From positions 1 through 59,350 of the forward strand of contig JAQGDQ010001150.1 of NCBI GenBank assembly GCA_030141605.1: a stretch of 59,350 nucleotides of DNA. Reading direction: 5' to 3'. The position numbers were made by a program, and so were the translations under genes. Source of the DNA: Tubiluchus corallicola (Eukaryota; Priapulida; Priapulimorpha; Priapulimorphida; Tubiluchidae). Positions 13,401-27,300 of the stretch are shown here, one piece after another (positions within the stretch are counted from its first letter, which is position 1; the number at the start of each line of letters is the position of its first letter). The notes below the pieces were generated by a model. It ran no database searches, was not told where the DNA came from, and saw only the letters and a program-made list of their open reading frames with translations.

Positions 13401-16400
13401 AGTTTTTTGCTGGATCAACTGCTGTGTTTACCCGTCTTGAGGGCAGATTTCATTTATTTTAGAATTTTGCCTGTTCAACGTCTGTAATTGACGTAAGAGG
13501 AATATAATGATGATGATGCTGATGATGATGATGATATTTATACTTTGCTCGGAAGTGGTGCTGGCTTGTGTGCTCGGAAATGGTGCTGACAAGCCGCTGG
13601 CAAAGCTGTGTCTAGTTTTTTTGCTGAATTACTGCTGTGTTTACCTGTTTTGAGGAAAGATTCCCGTTCACTGGAACAGAGGGGAAGAAATGGAGGGAAT
13701 TCCAACACAGCCTAGACACACCGGAAATTAAAATGGACAGAAAACTGTTCGAGAATTTCCCGTTCACTGGAGCAGAGGGGAAGAAATGGAGGGAATTCCA
13801 ACACAGCATAGACACACTGGGAATTAAAATGGACAGAAAACTGTTCGAGAATTTCCCGTTCACTGGAACAGAGGGGAAGAAATGGAGGGAATTCCCACAC
13901 AGCCTAGACACACTGGCAATGCACAGATAGTTCAAGCTTTTACATAGCAGCCCAATAGTTGAGATTTCAACCTAGCCTTGAACCGTAGTCAAGTCCACAC
14001 AAAACTAACCTAGCGCATGGCAGCTGTATAACACGAGGCACAAGCAAAGCTGTTGCAAACATCGATTAATCTCAGTTCAGTATTGTTACCCGTGTTGTGT
14101 GTAACTAGTGTAGAATTTACTACATCAGCTTACAGGTAGGAAATCAAATATTACTGTAGACACTCATTAAGGAGATCACATTTTATTGTAGCTTTGTATT
14201 TTATCGTGTGCCTTAACGTGTAACATGTTCTAATCTAGTGTAATTTTAAAAATTCCAAACCCAGAATGAGTGTATAGAAGTGATTTGTTTTAGTAATTAT
14301 CAAACTGTCATATATAATTCGTAATTCTAATCTAATCTAATCTAATCTAATCTAATCTAATCTCATCTAATCCTTTTTATTTACCTTGCAACACACGCAC
14401 AGTTATAACAAAATTAGTTTGGAAACAAAAATGTGAAGAAAGGGCAGCGAGTAATTTCTAATTTATTGACCACTTTAGCATAATTACATTATCACATTGT
14501 AACTGTTATACATCAAATCAAACTAGACAGCAAAAATGCTGGGAGTTACTCTCCGACAGTAAGCGTGAGGTGATACACACTTCTCTATTTACGGCAAGAA
14601 ACTCGCTAAGTAACTCGTCGAGCTGTTTCACACTAGACAGTAACTCGCAAGCCTGTTCAAACTAGACAGCAAAACTTGCCGGGAGTTACTCTCCGACAGT
14701 AAGCGTGAGGTGATACACACTTCTCTATTTACAGCAAGAAACTCACTAAGTAACTCGTCGACCTGTTTCACACTAGACAGTAACTTGCAAGCCTGTTCAA
14801 ACTAGACAGCAAAACTTGCTGGGAGTCACTCTCCGACAGTAAGCGTGAGGTGATACACACTTCTCTATTTACAGCAAGAAACTCACTAAGTAACTCGTCG
14901 ACCTGTTTCACACTAGACAGTAACTTGCAAGCCTGTTCAAACTAGACAGCAAAACTTGCTGGGAGTCACTCTCCGACAGTAAGCGTGAGGTGATACACAC
15001 TTCTCTATTTACGGCAAGAAACTCGCTAAGTAACTCGTCGAGCTGTTTCACACTAGACAGTAACTCGCAAGCCTGTTCAAACTAGACAGCAAAACTTGCC
15101 GGGAGTTACTCTCCGACAGTAAGCGTGAGGTGATACACACTTCTCTATTTACAGCAAGAAACTCACTAAGTAACTCGTCGACCTGTTTCACACTAGACAG
15201 TAACTTGCAAGCCTGTTCAAACTAGACAGCAAAACTTGCTGGGAGTTACTCTCTGACAGTAAGCGTGAGGTGATACACACTTCTCTATTTACGGCAAGAA
15301 ACTCGCTAAGTAACTCGTCGAGCTGTTTCACACTAGACAGTAACTCGCAAGCCTGTTCAAACTAGACAGCAAAACTTGCCGGGAGTTACTCTCCGACAGT
15401 AAGCGTGAGGTGATACACACTTCTCTATTTACGGCAAGAAACTCACCAAGTAACTCGTCGACCTGTTTCACACTAGACAGTAAATCGCAAGCCTGTTCAA
15501 ACTAGACAGCAAAACTTGCTGGGAGTCACTCTCCGACAGTAAGCGTGAGGTGATACACACTTCTCTATTTACGGCAAGAAACTCACCAAGTAACTCGTCG
15601 ACCTGTTTCACACTAGACAGTAAATCGCAAGCCTGTTCAAACTAGACAGCAAAACTTGCTGGGAGTCACTCTCCGACAGTAAGCGTGAGGTGATACACAC
15701 TTCTCTATTTACGGCAAGAAACTCACCAAGTAACTCGTCGACCTGTTTCACACTAGACAGTAACTCACATGTTAGTTCACACTTTTCTTCATCTATTAAA
15801 GTATTAAAATTATTAAAGTAATTTTAATACTTTAAATTAATAATTAAAGTATTATTAAAGTATTAAAATTACTTTAATAATTTTAATACTTTAATAGATG
15901 AAGAAAAGTGCGTAGTATAAAAAAAGGAAAAAGCAACACTTACATGACCTACACATAAGATTGCCTATATTCATCTTACACACCACAAATAGTTTAACCC
16001 AACGCACGCGCTTACAGGTAAATTGCTTTCAGAAATGATGGATCGTTCACTGGACAGACGCACCGTCTTGATGGGCGTGGGACTAACGGCGACACTGGGC
16101 GTGGTCGTGTACGGTTTTCTCAAGTCTCGACAGCGCAAGAAGAAATATGCCCATCTGGTTTGGAAACAGAATATGCCTGGTGCGATGGATAGTGATTTGT
16201 ATGAAGTTCCCGGCACAGGTAAATATTATTAGGGAGAGAGGTGATAATCATTTGATCAGTCACGGTGGTGTAACTAATAGGGAAGGAAGCGCTCCCTACT
16301 GAGCACATTTTCCAAAATTAGCGTCTTTTCAACGTTTATTAACTCTTTACTTCTCTTGAGCAATAAAAGTCGATATTTTTCTTATTTTTTTTAATCGCCT

Positions 16401-18237
16401 GGCCTTGGAAGAATTTTCTAGAATCATTACGTTATTTGACCAACCTGCCTGCCGGGTTTGTGAAACGAGCGTGCATTTATGCAACCTGCCTGCCGGGTTT
16501 CTGAAACGAGCGTGCGTTTATGCAACCTGCCTGCCGGGTTTGTGAAACGAGCGTGCATTTATGCAACCTGCCTGCCGGGTTTCTGAAACGAGCGTGCGTT
16601 TATGCAACCTGCCTGCCGGGTTTGTGAAACGAGCGTGCATTTATGCAACCTGCCTGCCGGGTTTGTGAAACGAGCGTGCATTTATGCAACCTGCCTACCG
16701 GGTTTGTGAAACGAGCGTGCATTTATGCAACCTGCCTGCCGGGTTTGTGAAACGAGCGTGCATTTATGCAACCTGCCTGCCGGGTTTGTGAAACGAGCGT
16801 GCATTTATGCAACCTGCCTGCCGGGTTTCTGAAACGAGCGTGCGTTTATGCAACCTGCCTGTCGGGTTTGTGAAATGAGCGTGCATTTACGCAACTCATT
16901 TGTCAAAGTCGACTTACTGATTCATTTGTTATGTCATTAGTTAAATAACACACGTTTTTATTACGTTTTGAGATTTGTGAATCTACTTTAAAACTCTTTT
17001 ATTGTTTTAATTTTAAATATGATATTAACAATTATGTAGTTCCTTAAAAACTGTATCTTTCTCGAGTTTTGATTTTAAACACAAAATTAAAATGTATACA
17101 CAGTGAATTGAAATGCATCACCAGGCCTTTTCTTATGTGCTTGCTCCCCTTAACTTTAGAACCTGGCTACGCCCCCCCCCCCGCCACAGTGTCATTTTTA
17201 TGTGCTTGCTCCCCTTAACTTTAGAACCTGGCTACGCCCCCTGTCACGGTGCCTTTTCTTATGTGCTTGCTCCCCTTAACTTTAGAACCTGGCTACGCCC
17301 CTTGTCACGGTGCCTTTTCTTATGTGCTTGCTCCCCTTAACTTTAGAACCTGACTACGCCCTCCCGCCACAGTGTCATTTTTATATGCTTGCTCCCCTTA
17401 ACTTTAGAAACTGCCTACGCCCCCCTGTCACGGTGTCTTTTTGCGTGCTTGCTCCCCTTAACTTTAGAACCTGGCTACGCCCCCTGTCACGGTGTCTTTT
17501 TACGTGCTTGCTCCCCTTAACTTTAGAAACTGCCTACGCCCCCCTGTCACGGTGTCTTTTTACGTGCTTGCTCCCCTTAACTTTAGAACCTGGCTGCGCC
17601 CCCCCCCCCCCGCCACAGTGTCATTTTTATGTGCTTGCTCCCCTTAACTTTAGAAACTGCCTACGCCCCCCCTGTCACGGTGTCTTTTTTATGTGCTTGC
17701 TCCCCTTAACTTTAGAGGTTGGCTAGGCCCCCCTGTCACAGAGTCTTTTTTACGTGCTTGCTCCCCTTAACTTTAGAACCTGGCTAGGCCCCTGTCACAG
17801 TGTGTTTTTACGTGCTTGCTCCCCTTAACTTTAGAACCTGGCTACGCCCCCTGTCACAGTGTCTTGTTTATGTGCTTGCTCCCCTTAACTTTAGAACCTG
17901 GCTACGCCCCCCTGGTCAGTCACCGTCAGAATTTGCAATAATTTCAATGATGCCATAGCAAGGGTGAGAAAAATTGGAAATATTGTAACCGAATGCACCT
18001 GAATGAGGCAAAACGTGGCAAATATCCTAGAACTTTGACGATATGAACTGCCATGAAATCTGTGAAGCACATTTTCAAAGCATGGGATTGACCTTTACGA
18101 TTTTCTAAGAGTGGAAACCTTTCAAACAGATTGTTTTGCACACGTTTTGACATTTTAGGCAGAAGATGATGCGACAAAAGGAGATGGTGTGGAAAGAAGG
18201 GGAGAGACACAGAGAGAGAGGAGAGAGAGAGAGAGAA

Positions 18238-18290
<53 letters not shown>

Positions 18291-18303
18291 CACAGAGAGA
18301 GAG

Positions 18304-18361
<58 letters not shown>

Positions 18362-21300
18362 GAGAGAGAGAGGGGGGACCATAACGAGTCAAGGTTCTTA
18401 AATGAATTCTCCATCAGTCAATTAAAATTGGTAAAATGACAAAAAAGTGATACAAAAATCAAACTGTTAATCACAGCTCGAATCTCCCCCCCCCCCCCCC
18501 ACAAACTTTAGCCTAATTTGTAATTAGAGTTGAAATTCAGGAGAAGTATATAGTTAGACATGTAAAAATTAGATATAGTTTCTCGGATTCTTTAGGAAAA
18601 AATGGATAGGTGGCCTACATTTGTTTATAATGACTGATGAAAACAAAGTAAAAAAAGAATCTATCATGACTTTTGAGCCGATTTTTTTTAGATTACTGGA
18701 TCTGGCGTAACTATTTTGACATAAAGGAGGCCATTGACAATTTCCAAATTTACGAGGACGATGTTTGGGTAGTCACGTATCCTAAAGCAGGTACCAATTA
18801 CTGATAATCCTATCTTCACTGGACTTCTGTAACTGTGTGTATTATTCAGTGCACCCCTTCAGTAGTTCTGTAACTGCCTGTATTATTCATTGCACCCCTC
18901 CCGTAGTTCTGTAACTGCATGTATTATTCATTGCACCCCTTCCGTAGTTCTGTAACTGCATGTATTATTCATTGCACCCCTTCAGTAGTTCTGTAACTGC
19001 CTGTATTATTCATTGCACCCCTCCTGTAGTTCTGTAACTGCCTGTATTATTCATTGCTCACCTTTAGTAGTTCTGTAACTACGTGTATTATTCATTGCAC
19101 ACCTTTAGTAGTTCTGTAACTGCATGTATTATTCATTGCACCCCTTCAGTAGTTCTGTAACTGCCTGTATTATTCATTGCACCCCTTCTGCAGTTCTGTA
19201 ACTACGTGTATTATTCATTGCACACCTTCAGTAGTTCTGTAACTGCATGTATTATTCATTGCACCCCTTCTGTAGTTCTGTAACTGCCTGTATTATTCAT
19301 TGCGCCCTTCTGTAGTTCTGTAACTACGTGTATAATTCATTGCACACCTTCAGTAGTTCTGTAACTGCCTGTATTATTCATTGCACCCCTTCTGTAGTTC
19401 TGTAACTGTGTGTTACTCATTGCACACCTTCAGTAGTTCTGTAACTGCCTGTATTATTCATTGCACCCCTTCCGTAGTTCTGTAACTGAGTGTATTATTC
19501 ATTGCACCCCTTCAGTAGTTCTGTAACTGCCTATGTTATTCATTGCACCCCTCCCGTAGTTCTGTAACTGCATGTATTATTCATTGCACCCCTTCCGTAG
19601 TTCTGTAACTGCCTGCATTATTCATTGCACCCCTTCCGTAGTTCTGTAACTGCGTGTATTATTCATTGCACCCCTCCGTATTTCTGTAACTGCATGTCTT
19701 ATTCAATGCACCCCTTCCGTGGTTCTGTAACTGCCTGTATTATTCATTGCACCCCTTCTGTAGTTCTGTAACTGCCTGTATTATTCATTGCACCCCTTCT
19801 GTAGTTCTGTAACTGCGTGTATTATTCATTGCACCCCTTCCGTAGTTCTGTAACTACGTGTATTATTCATTGCACCCCTTCCGTAGTTCTGTAACTACCT
19901 GTATTATTCATTGCACCCCTTCCGTAGTTCTGTAACTAATTGTATTATTCATTGCACCCCTTCTGTAGCTTTGTAAGTGCGGGTATTATTATTATTATTA
20001 TTAGTTGCACACTTCTATAGTTTTACAAAATTTTAAATCACACTAACAGCAATCTTATTAAAAGCTATTTTTTGATTCCATTGTTTTGCAACTTACACAA
20101 CGTGGCCATTTTACATAAATTTATTCCTGCCATTAAAATTTCGCTCAGGCAAAATCAGTTTATTGATTCGTTGCTCTTCTTACTGATTTATTGATTTTTT
20201 GGTTTCACCTTGATTCAAAGTTTTTCTCTGCTTATAATTTATAACCATCTTCTTGTAAATATCATTGAATAGAGTCACTGGTGAAATCCTTTGTTTCGTG
20301 TTGATTTTAATGTCCTCTGCTAAAACATTTTGAGCCACCTGTCAAAGTTCTGTGAGTTATGTTTCTACACAAGGAAGAAAGAACGCATTGATGTGATTGA
20401 CTGACTGACTAGGTGAGTGACTGATTAATGAACTTACTAATTGACAGACTCACTGACAACTGACTGTTTGACAGACTGATCAGGTGATTGACTGATTAAT
20501 TGACTGGCTGACTACTGATTGATGTATTGACTGATTGACTGACTGACTAGGTGAGTGACTGATTAATGAACTGACTAACTGACAGACTAACTGACAACTG
20601 ACTGTTTGACAGATTAATCAGGTGATTGACTGATTAATTGACTGGCTGACAACTGATTGATGTATTGACTGATTGACTGACTGACTAGGTGAGTGACTGA
20701 TTAATGAACTGACTAACTGACAGACTGACTGACAACTGACTGATTAGGTGATTGACTGTTTGATTGATTGGCTGATTAGCTTGATTTTTAGGCACAACAT
20801 GGACACAGGAGATTGTATGGCTAATCTGCAATGAAGCTGACACTGAAGCAGCTAAGAAGAGTCTGCTAGTCGACCGTTACAAGTTCATCGATGCTCCATA
20901 TGCGGACAACACGAAGGCGGCCCAGAGCATGCCTAGGCCGAGGTTCATCAAGTTGCATTTGCCAATAGGTCTACTGCCCAAACAGTTCATGCAAGTCAAA
21001 CCAAAGGTGCATTTGCCAATAGGTCTACTGCCCAAACAATTCATGCAAGTCAAACCAAAGGTGCATTTGCCGATAGGTCTACTGCCCAAACAGTTCATGC
21101 AAGTCAAACCAAAGGTGCATTTGCCAATAGGTCTACTGCCCAAACAGTTCATGCAAGTCAAACCAAAGGTGCATTTGCCAATAGGTCTACTGCCCAAACA
21201 GTTCATGCAAGTCAAACCAAAGTTGCATTTGCCAATAGGTCTACTGCCCAAACAGTTCATGCAAGTCAAACCAAAGGTGCATTTGCCAATAGGTCTACTG

Positions 21301-24300
21301 CCCAAACAGTTCATGCAAGTCAAACCAAAGGTGCACTTGCCAATAGGTCTACTGCCCAAACAGTTCATGCAAGTCAAACAAAAGGTGCATTTGCCAAGGT
21401 CTACTGCCCAAACAGTTCATGCAAGTCAAACCAAAGGTGCACTTGCCAATAGGTCTACTGCCCAAACAGTTCATGCAAGTCAAACCAAAGGTGCACTTGC
21501 CAATAGGTCTACTGCCCAAACAGTTCATGCAAGTCAAACCAAAGGTGCACTTGCCAATAGGTCTACTGCCCAAACAGTTCATGCAAGTCAAACCAAAGGT
21601 GCATTTGCCAATAGGTCTACTGCCCAAACAGTTCATGCAAGTCAACCCAAAGGTGCATTTGCCAATAGGTCTACTGCCCAAACAGTTCATGCAAGTCAAA
21701 CCAGAGGTGCATTTTCATCTACGCTGCTGCGACCCGGCACTCTATTCGATGACTCGATGACGGCGGCGAAGTCCATTTATTTATGTTTGCGGTTGCTGCA
21801 GGACCGGAACTCAGCTAATTATCACGGATATTGACAAAAAGAAGCAGAGCAAAGGGGGGTGACGGGGGCAATCGCAACCCGAGTGCAAGAGTGAAGCAGA
21901 GGCATAGCAAAGGGGGGTGACGGGGAGCAATCGCAACCCGATCGCAAGAGTGAAGCAGAGGCATAGCAAAGGGGGGTGACGGGGAGCAATCGCAACCCGA
22001 GCGCAAGAGTGAAGCAGAGGCATAGCAAAGGGGGGTGACGGGGGGCAATCGCAACCCGAGCGCTAGAGTGAAAGGGCGCAAAACTTTTCTAGAGTTCAAT
22101 GACTGTTAATGATTCAGGGTTTTCGAACTAAAGCAAAATTGCCTAGTCAGAGATCACAGGCAACTGACTTAATTACTACATACAGCCTAGAAAAATGCTG
22201 TTGTTATTTAAGGGCATGTGTAGGGTGTGGTGTGGCTTAGCAGATGAATAATTTTGGGAGAAACAGCGACGTTTCTCTAAATGTCGATTGTATTACTGTG
22301 AAACCCTGTAATGTTCTGCATCTTTCATAATCTTTGCATGTTTTAATGATTGAGCTCAATGTTTAAAGACTGTCGTGTTACGTGCAACTAATGCATAGAA
22401 AAGAGTTACTCTGCTGCAGTACCACAAATCAAACTCAGGGTGATTCTTAGAAAACGTTCATTTATCTTTATCCATCGTGTCGAAAGAGGAAAGTGGAGCT
22501 CAGGGAAGCAAAAACGCCAGCACAATTTGTGGCTTCACCCACGAAACAAATGATGAAAACATTAAAAGGGCAGGGGGTCAGAAGTTCTTTGCTCACGGGC
22601 AACAGAAGCACTTGCCACATCTCTGAAGAGAAGACACTACGTGAATAGAGGTTATTTAGCCAAATTTGGATGTGTATCTCTTAAAAAGAGAAATAGCAAG
22701 AGTCAACATGGCAGACGAAATTGCTGACAAGTAATTTCCTCCCAAAAGGTCACACATTAATTACTGACCATCTCCAGTGTTGCCTAATTTCACATTAAAG
22801 CGCACAGAATTGCCACTAATCTTAATTTAAAATTCAAAAAATCGTGTGCTATCAGTTAAGAGGGAATATGCAACATTTTCATCAACTTTTAAGATGCAGC
22901 GAAGCAGGCTCGTGTAATTTAATTTAATTCGATTCGATTCGATTCGATTCAATTCAATTCAATTTAATTTAATTTAATTTAATTTAAATTTAATTTAAAT
23001 TTCACAATGCTAATGTTTCAGCTAGTCTATACTACACGCAACCCGAAAGACACCCTGGTCTCGTTTTACCACTTTGTGAGGATGTTTAGCTTCACGGACA
23101 AAAGCAAATTCACGTTGTCAATGTTTATTCAACAACAAATTGATCAAGGTAACGTTTACTAATGCAGCCCAGTTTACAACTTGTGCATAACTGCATACCA
23201 TACTGTACTGACTAATTAATCTACCAATTACAGCGATGCACGGCGGTTTCTGGCACCACAACTTGGAAGCATGGAGACTAAGAAATGAACCGTTCTTTTT
23301 GTTTCTAAAATATGAAGATATGATAAGGGTACGTAAAAATTTGCATTGCTGTCTTACACAACCATCAAATGCTTAACCATCACTTTACACAGAATGGGAA
23401 TTATCGTTCACGATGGTTTTACTTACACATCATATCAGTTAGTCTTATACAGGGATGAGAATGACAAATTACAAAAAACTCTGAAACGGGCCATAGGCAG
23501 TAACAAATTGCAATTTTGTGACCATAGAGAGTCTCTAAGTGGACTTAAAATATCAGTTACCTTGTTTCATGCATAATTTAAAATACCCAACTATCAAGGA
23601 TACATGATACCTAATTGTCTCAAAAACGCCTAAGTACTGGCCGCTCCTATGCAAAAGTATATAAAAACTGTCTGCAATTGACTCAAATAACTTCGCACAA
23701 TTGATTCTATATTTTTATACATAGAGATCTACACGTGGTTACACTGATGCACGTGATGTAAACAAAGTGACGGCCTGCCAACTAGCGGTCAGTTTGTGAA
23801 ATAATGTACTGGGTCTGTAAAAATTTTCTCAACGAATTTACGCGATTTTTAAAAATGGCGCTACTGGTCTTCCAAAAACTCGGAATTCCGCGTATCCGCG
23901 GAAAATTCTCATCCCTGCTTATAGATGATTATTGAAAGAAAAATCAAACATTTTCAGAAACTAGAATAGGGTGTCATAATAAAGAATTGTTTGTTCAGGA
24001 CTTGCCGAAAGAAATTCGAAAAGTGGCAAAGTTTCTGGACAAGAATCTTACGGAAGATCAAGTTCAGCGAATAGCAGAGCACTGTAGCTTCGAAAGCATG
24101 AAAGAGAACCCTACCACAAACTTCACCTGGTTGAATGACCTAGGCTTTGCTAATGCAGGGGAACGCTTCATGCGCAAAGGTAACATCCTTCCCGTATATC
24201 AATGACGTGCCGGCAGAAACATTCTTCGCCTATAGATGGCCCTACTATAAAGTTGGCCTAACCAATAACAACGAGGCCTGCATATGGTGGTTGCCATGAC

Positions 24301-27300
24301 AGTGCCGTGGCAAAAATGAGTAAAAGAAAGTACCAATAGTGGCAGGTTTTCCTTTTACAACTTTCCAAGCAGCACAAGTAAATGGGAAAATGCTTCCTTA
24401 AATTTCAAACAGCGTGTGTACATGATCAAAAAATATTTCATTGATTTAATCATTGTTGAAGCCAATTATGTTATCCACAGGAATGGTTTTCAACACTTCT
24501 GAATATACTTACTTGCCACCAGAGCCATCTCGTAACTATTTTTCACAACTTTCCAACTAATAGAAACTCTTACAATATAATATTTTAGCACGAAAGTGGG
24601 GCGTTGTTTCTAATTTCTTTGCTGCCGAATTTGTTTGATGAATGAACAAAATATTACAGGGCCTAAAACTGATCCCCGAGGGATTCCCTTGTGTGTTTGT
24701 AACCAATCAATGGTTTCTCCTCCAATTTTAACTTGTTGAAATCTTGACAGAAGATGTGTTCTTATCTCAGCCTTGCATTTATGAATTATTTTGAAAGATT
24801 GAAGACTGAACAAAAGACTTGCAGTAATGAGTCGAGCACTAGACCACATAAATAATTCTGCTTGCTAAATTGCAACACAGTCGCATAAGGGCAGGTATTT
24901 TTAGCTTCAAATTCGATTTTGCTTCAGTATTTGACTTACTAATAGCAGCTGTTGCTGAACCTTTCAGGAAAAGTTGGAGATTGGAAAAACACGCTTAGCG
25001 AAGCACAAAGCGAAGCCATTGATGATCTCACGGCAAAGTGGCTCACACCGGAGGGACTAACTTTCGAATACGAATAACGCTAGCGTTACTCCTGAAACGA
25101 GCGGGAATAAAATAAAGTTTAGCAGGTTTAGCCGAGAGGAGCACCTCGTCAGGATACAGTCTACAACTACAGGATTAGTCTCTGAAACTATACGAATTAT
25201 GTAACGTTAATTAGATCAGGACTGTGAATGAGAAAAGTCAATAAACCATTACGGTTTATTTCACAACAACTGCTAACCTTGAAGTTGAAGAATGGAATGC
25301 TGAAAAATTGAGAACCAGTCCGGAGTTGAACCTTGAGACCTTGGAAGGGTTTCCACAGAATTTTAAAATCAATTTCCCTGACTTTTCCATGACTATTGAA
25401 ATAATATGACGCTACCGTTTGTTTACGTCTTTACAGCGATGCACGGAGGTTTCTGGCACCACAATGTAGAAGCATGGAGACTAAGAAACAAATCTTTCTT
25501 CTTGTTTCTAAAATTTGAAGATATGATAACGGTATTTGGAGTTAGATCTTCGTCACGACATACAGGGTTCCCACAGATTTTAAAATAAACTTCCCGGACT
25601 TTTCCCTGACCAAATATTGATTTTTCACGACCAAGATAAGCAGAAATTGCATTACCAGTATACATATTCAAACATTTTTATGTACGGACATTCATACATA
25701 TACTGATATATAATGTGTCGACACAGTTGCAGTAGTGCTAACGACATTACACTAATCACATTAAATAACCTTTCCTAATCCAGTCATTATTTTTGGAACA
25801 GAAATTGAAACTGGGAGCCTGTCATAGCAAAATGTTATTTGAACACGAATCGTTGAAAAATATGTCTGGAAAAATATCGACTCACTGTGATTATTTTTCC
25901 AACCCTTTCCAGTTTTCGTGACTTTTCGTCCCATTTTCATCATTTTCCCTGACTTTTTACCTAACTATCTTTTTCACTGATTTTTCAATCATGTTCCAAG
26001 ATAGTCTGTATTTCCAAGGATTTTTCAGGATTTTTCCTGATCGTGGGAACCCTGCCTATATTCAGCATTCCCGTGTTTTGCCACCCGAGTTGCTGGTTCG
26101 AATTCTCAGTAGCAAGCACACACAATCCATTGATATGTCTGCATTGAACATTTAGACCTGTGGGCTAGCCAGGGTAATTGTTCAGCTGTATTTTAGTATA
26201 TTGCTATTTCAGTATTGATAATAATCATGTTATTTGATTCTGTGATTGTACCTGCTAGTATAGTTATTATAATATAATTCTTCGTGACTTGTTAATGATT
26301 GTGTTGTTTGATTCTCTTATTGAAAAAGCTAACAGGCTTAATAATTGTGGGCAAAGTTTAATTCAGTACCAGCTCTCCCACCTATTTCGTTGCCCAAATT
26401 GGAATTTTCCAATATGGAAAAATTTTCGATAACAGAAGCGTCTCGAACGCGTTTGCAAAAGCGAAAATTAAAATATGCTGCTATTATGTGAAACTGGTAA
26501 CGAAGACATAAAATTGTGATAAATTTTAAGTTCAAAATTTCTAATTGCAAGTTTACTATTGTGTAACACATGATTTTACGTGAGTCACATTTACGCACAA
26601 TCCCATGTCATTTTAAAGCACAAGAAAACCCTCCACTTACATAAAGCTTAAAAAATTCCTCTTGTAACTTCATACTACTTACATGCTACCTTTTTGCATG
26701 CAGGGCTTGTGTCGGCAGTAACGCTGTTTAAAACTTGTCGATTTAAACAACCGCGATGACCGTTAGACGCAGCCATTTTATTGGTAGGCCGTTTGAAACA
26801 AGTTTAGATGACATAGCGTGAAGTTTGAAAAAATAATCAGAGCATTCGTAGCTCCTAACTAAATAAAATTTTAAATTACTGTATCTTGTCAATAAGATTA
26901 AAAATACGCTTTTGGTTAGTGAGTGGCGCACCCTCGAGAGTGAGTCAACGACATTTTACCAAGTATCACGTCACGTAATGACGCCGTCGGAACGGTACTG
27001 CGGGAGATTGAAAATGAAAACAAACAAAAATCCTTTCAACGCGATTACGATATATGCATAAGATTGCTGTAAAGTAATATAATTTTTAATTTACTTCTGG
27101 TACCCCATTTCTTGCCATTTTAAATATAAATGAGTCTAACAGCGTACATAAAGGAGGAATTAAACAAATGAGGGGCTTCCGGTGGTAACAATTTGTAACG
27201 CAAATCACTCTTCGAAATTTTCTCCACTTTTACCTCAGAGTATTTTAAGCTATTTTGAAAATTATTATCACCCCGAAATAATTTAACATATGTCTACGTT

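Noticed and set aside
18155-18414. Ser/Leu-rich and Arg/Glu-rich frames
   Set aside because: These are (GA)n microsatellite translations, as is the similar frame at 32104-32565.
20929-21834. 301-codon frame taken as a repeat protein
   Set aside because: It is SULT-A exon 3 running through its 14-unit expansion, past a 2-nt frameshift and into intron. The SULT frame is better explained by splicing at one of the donors.
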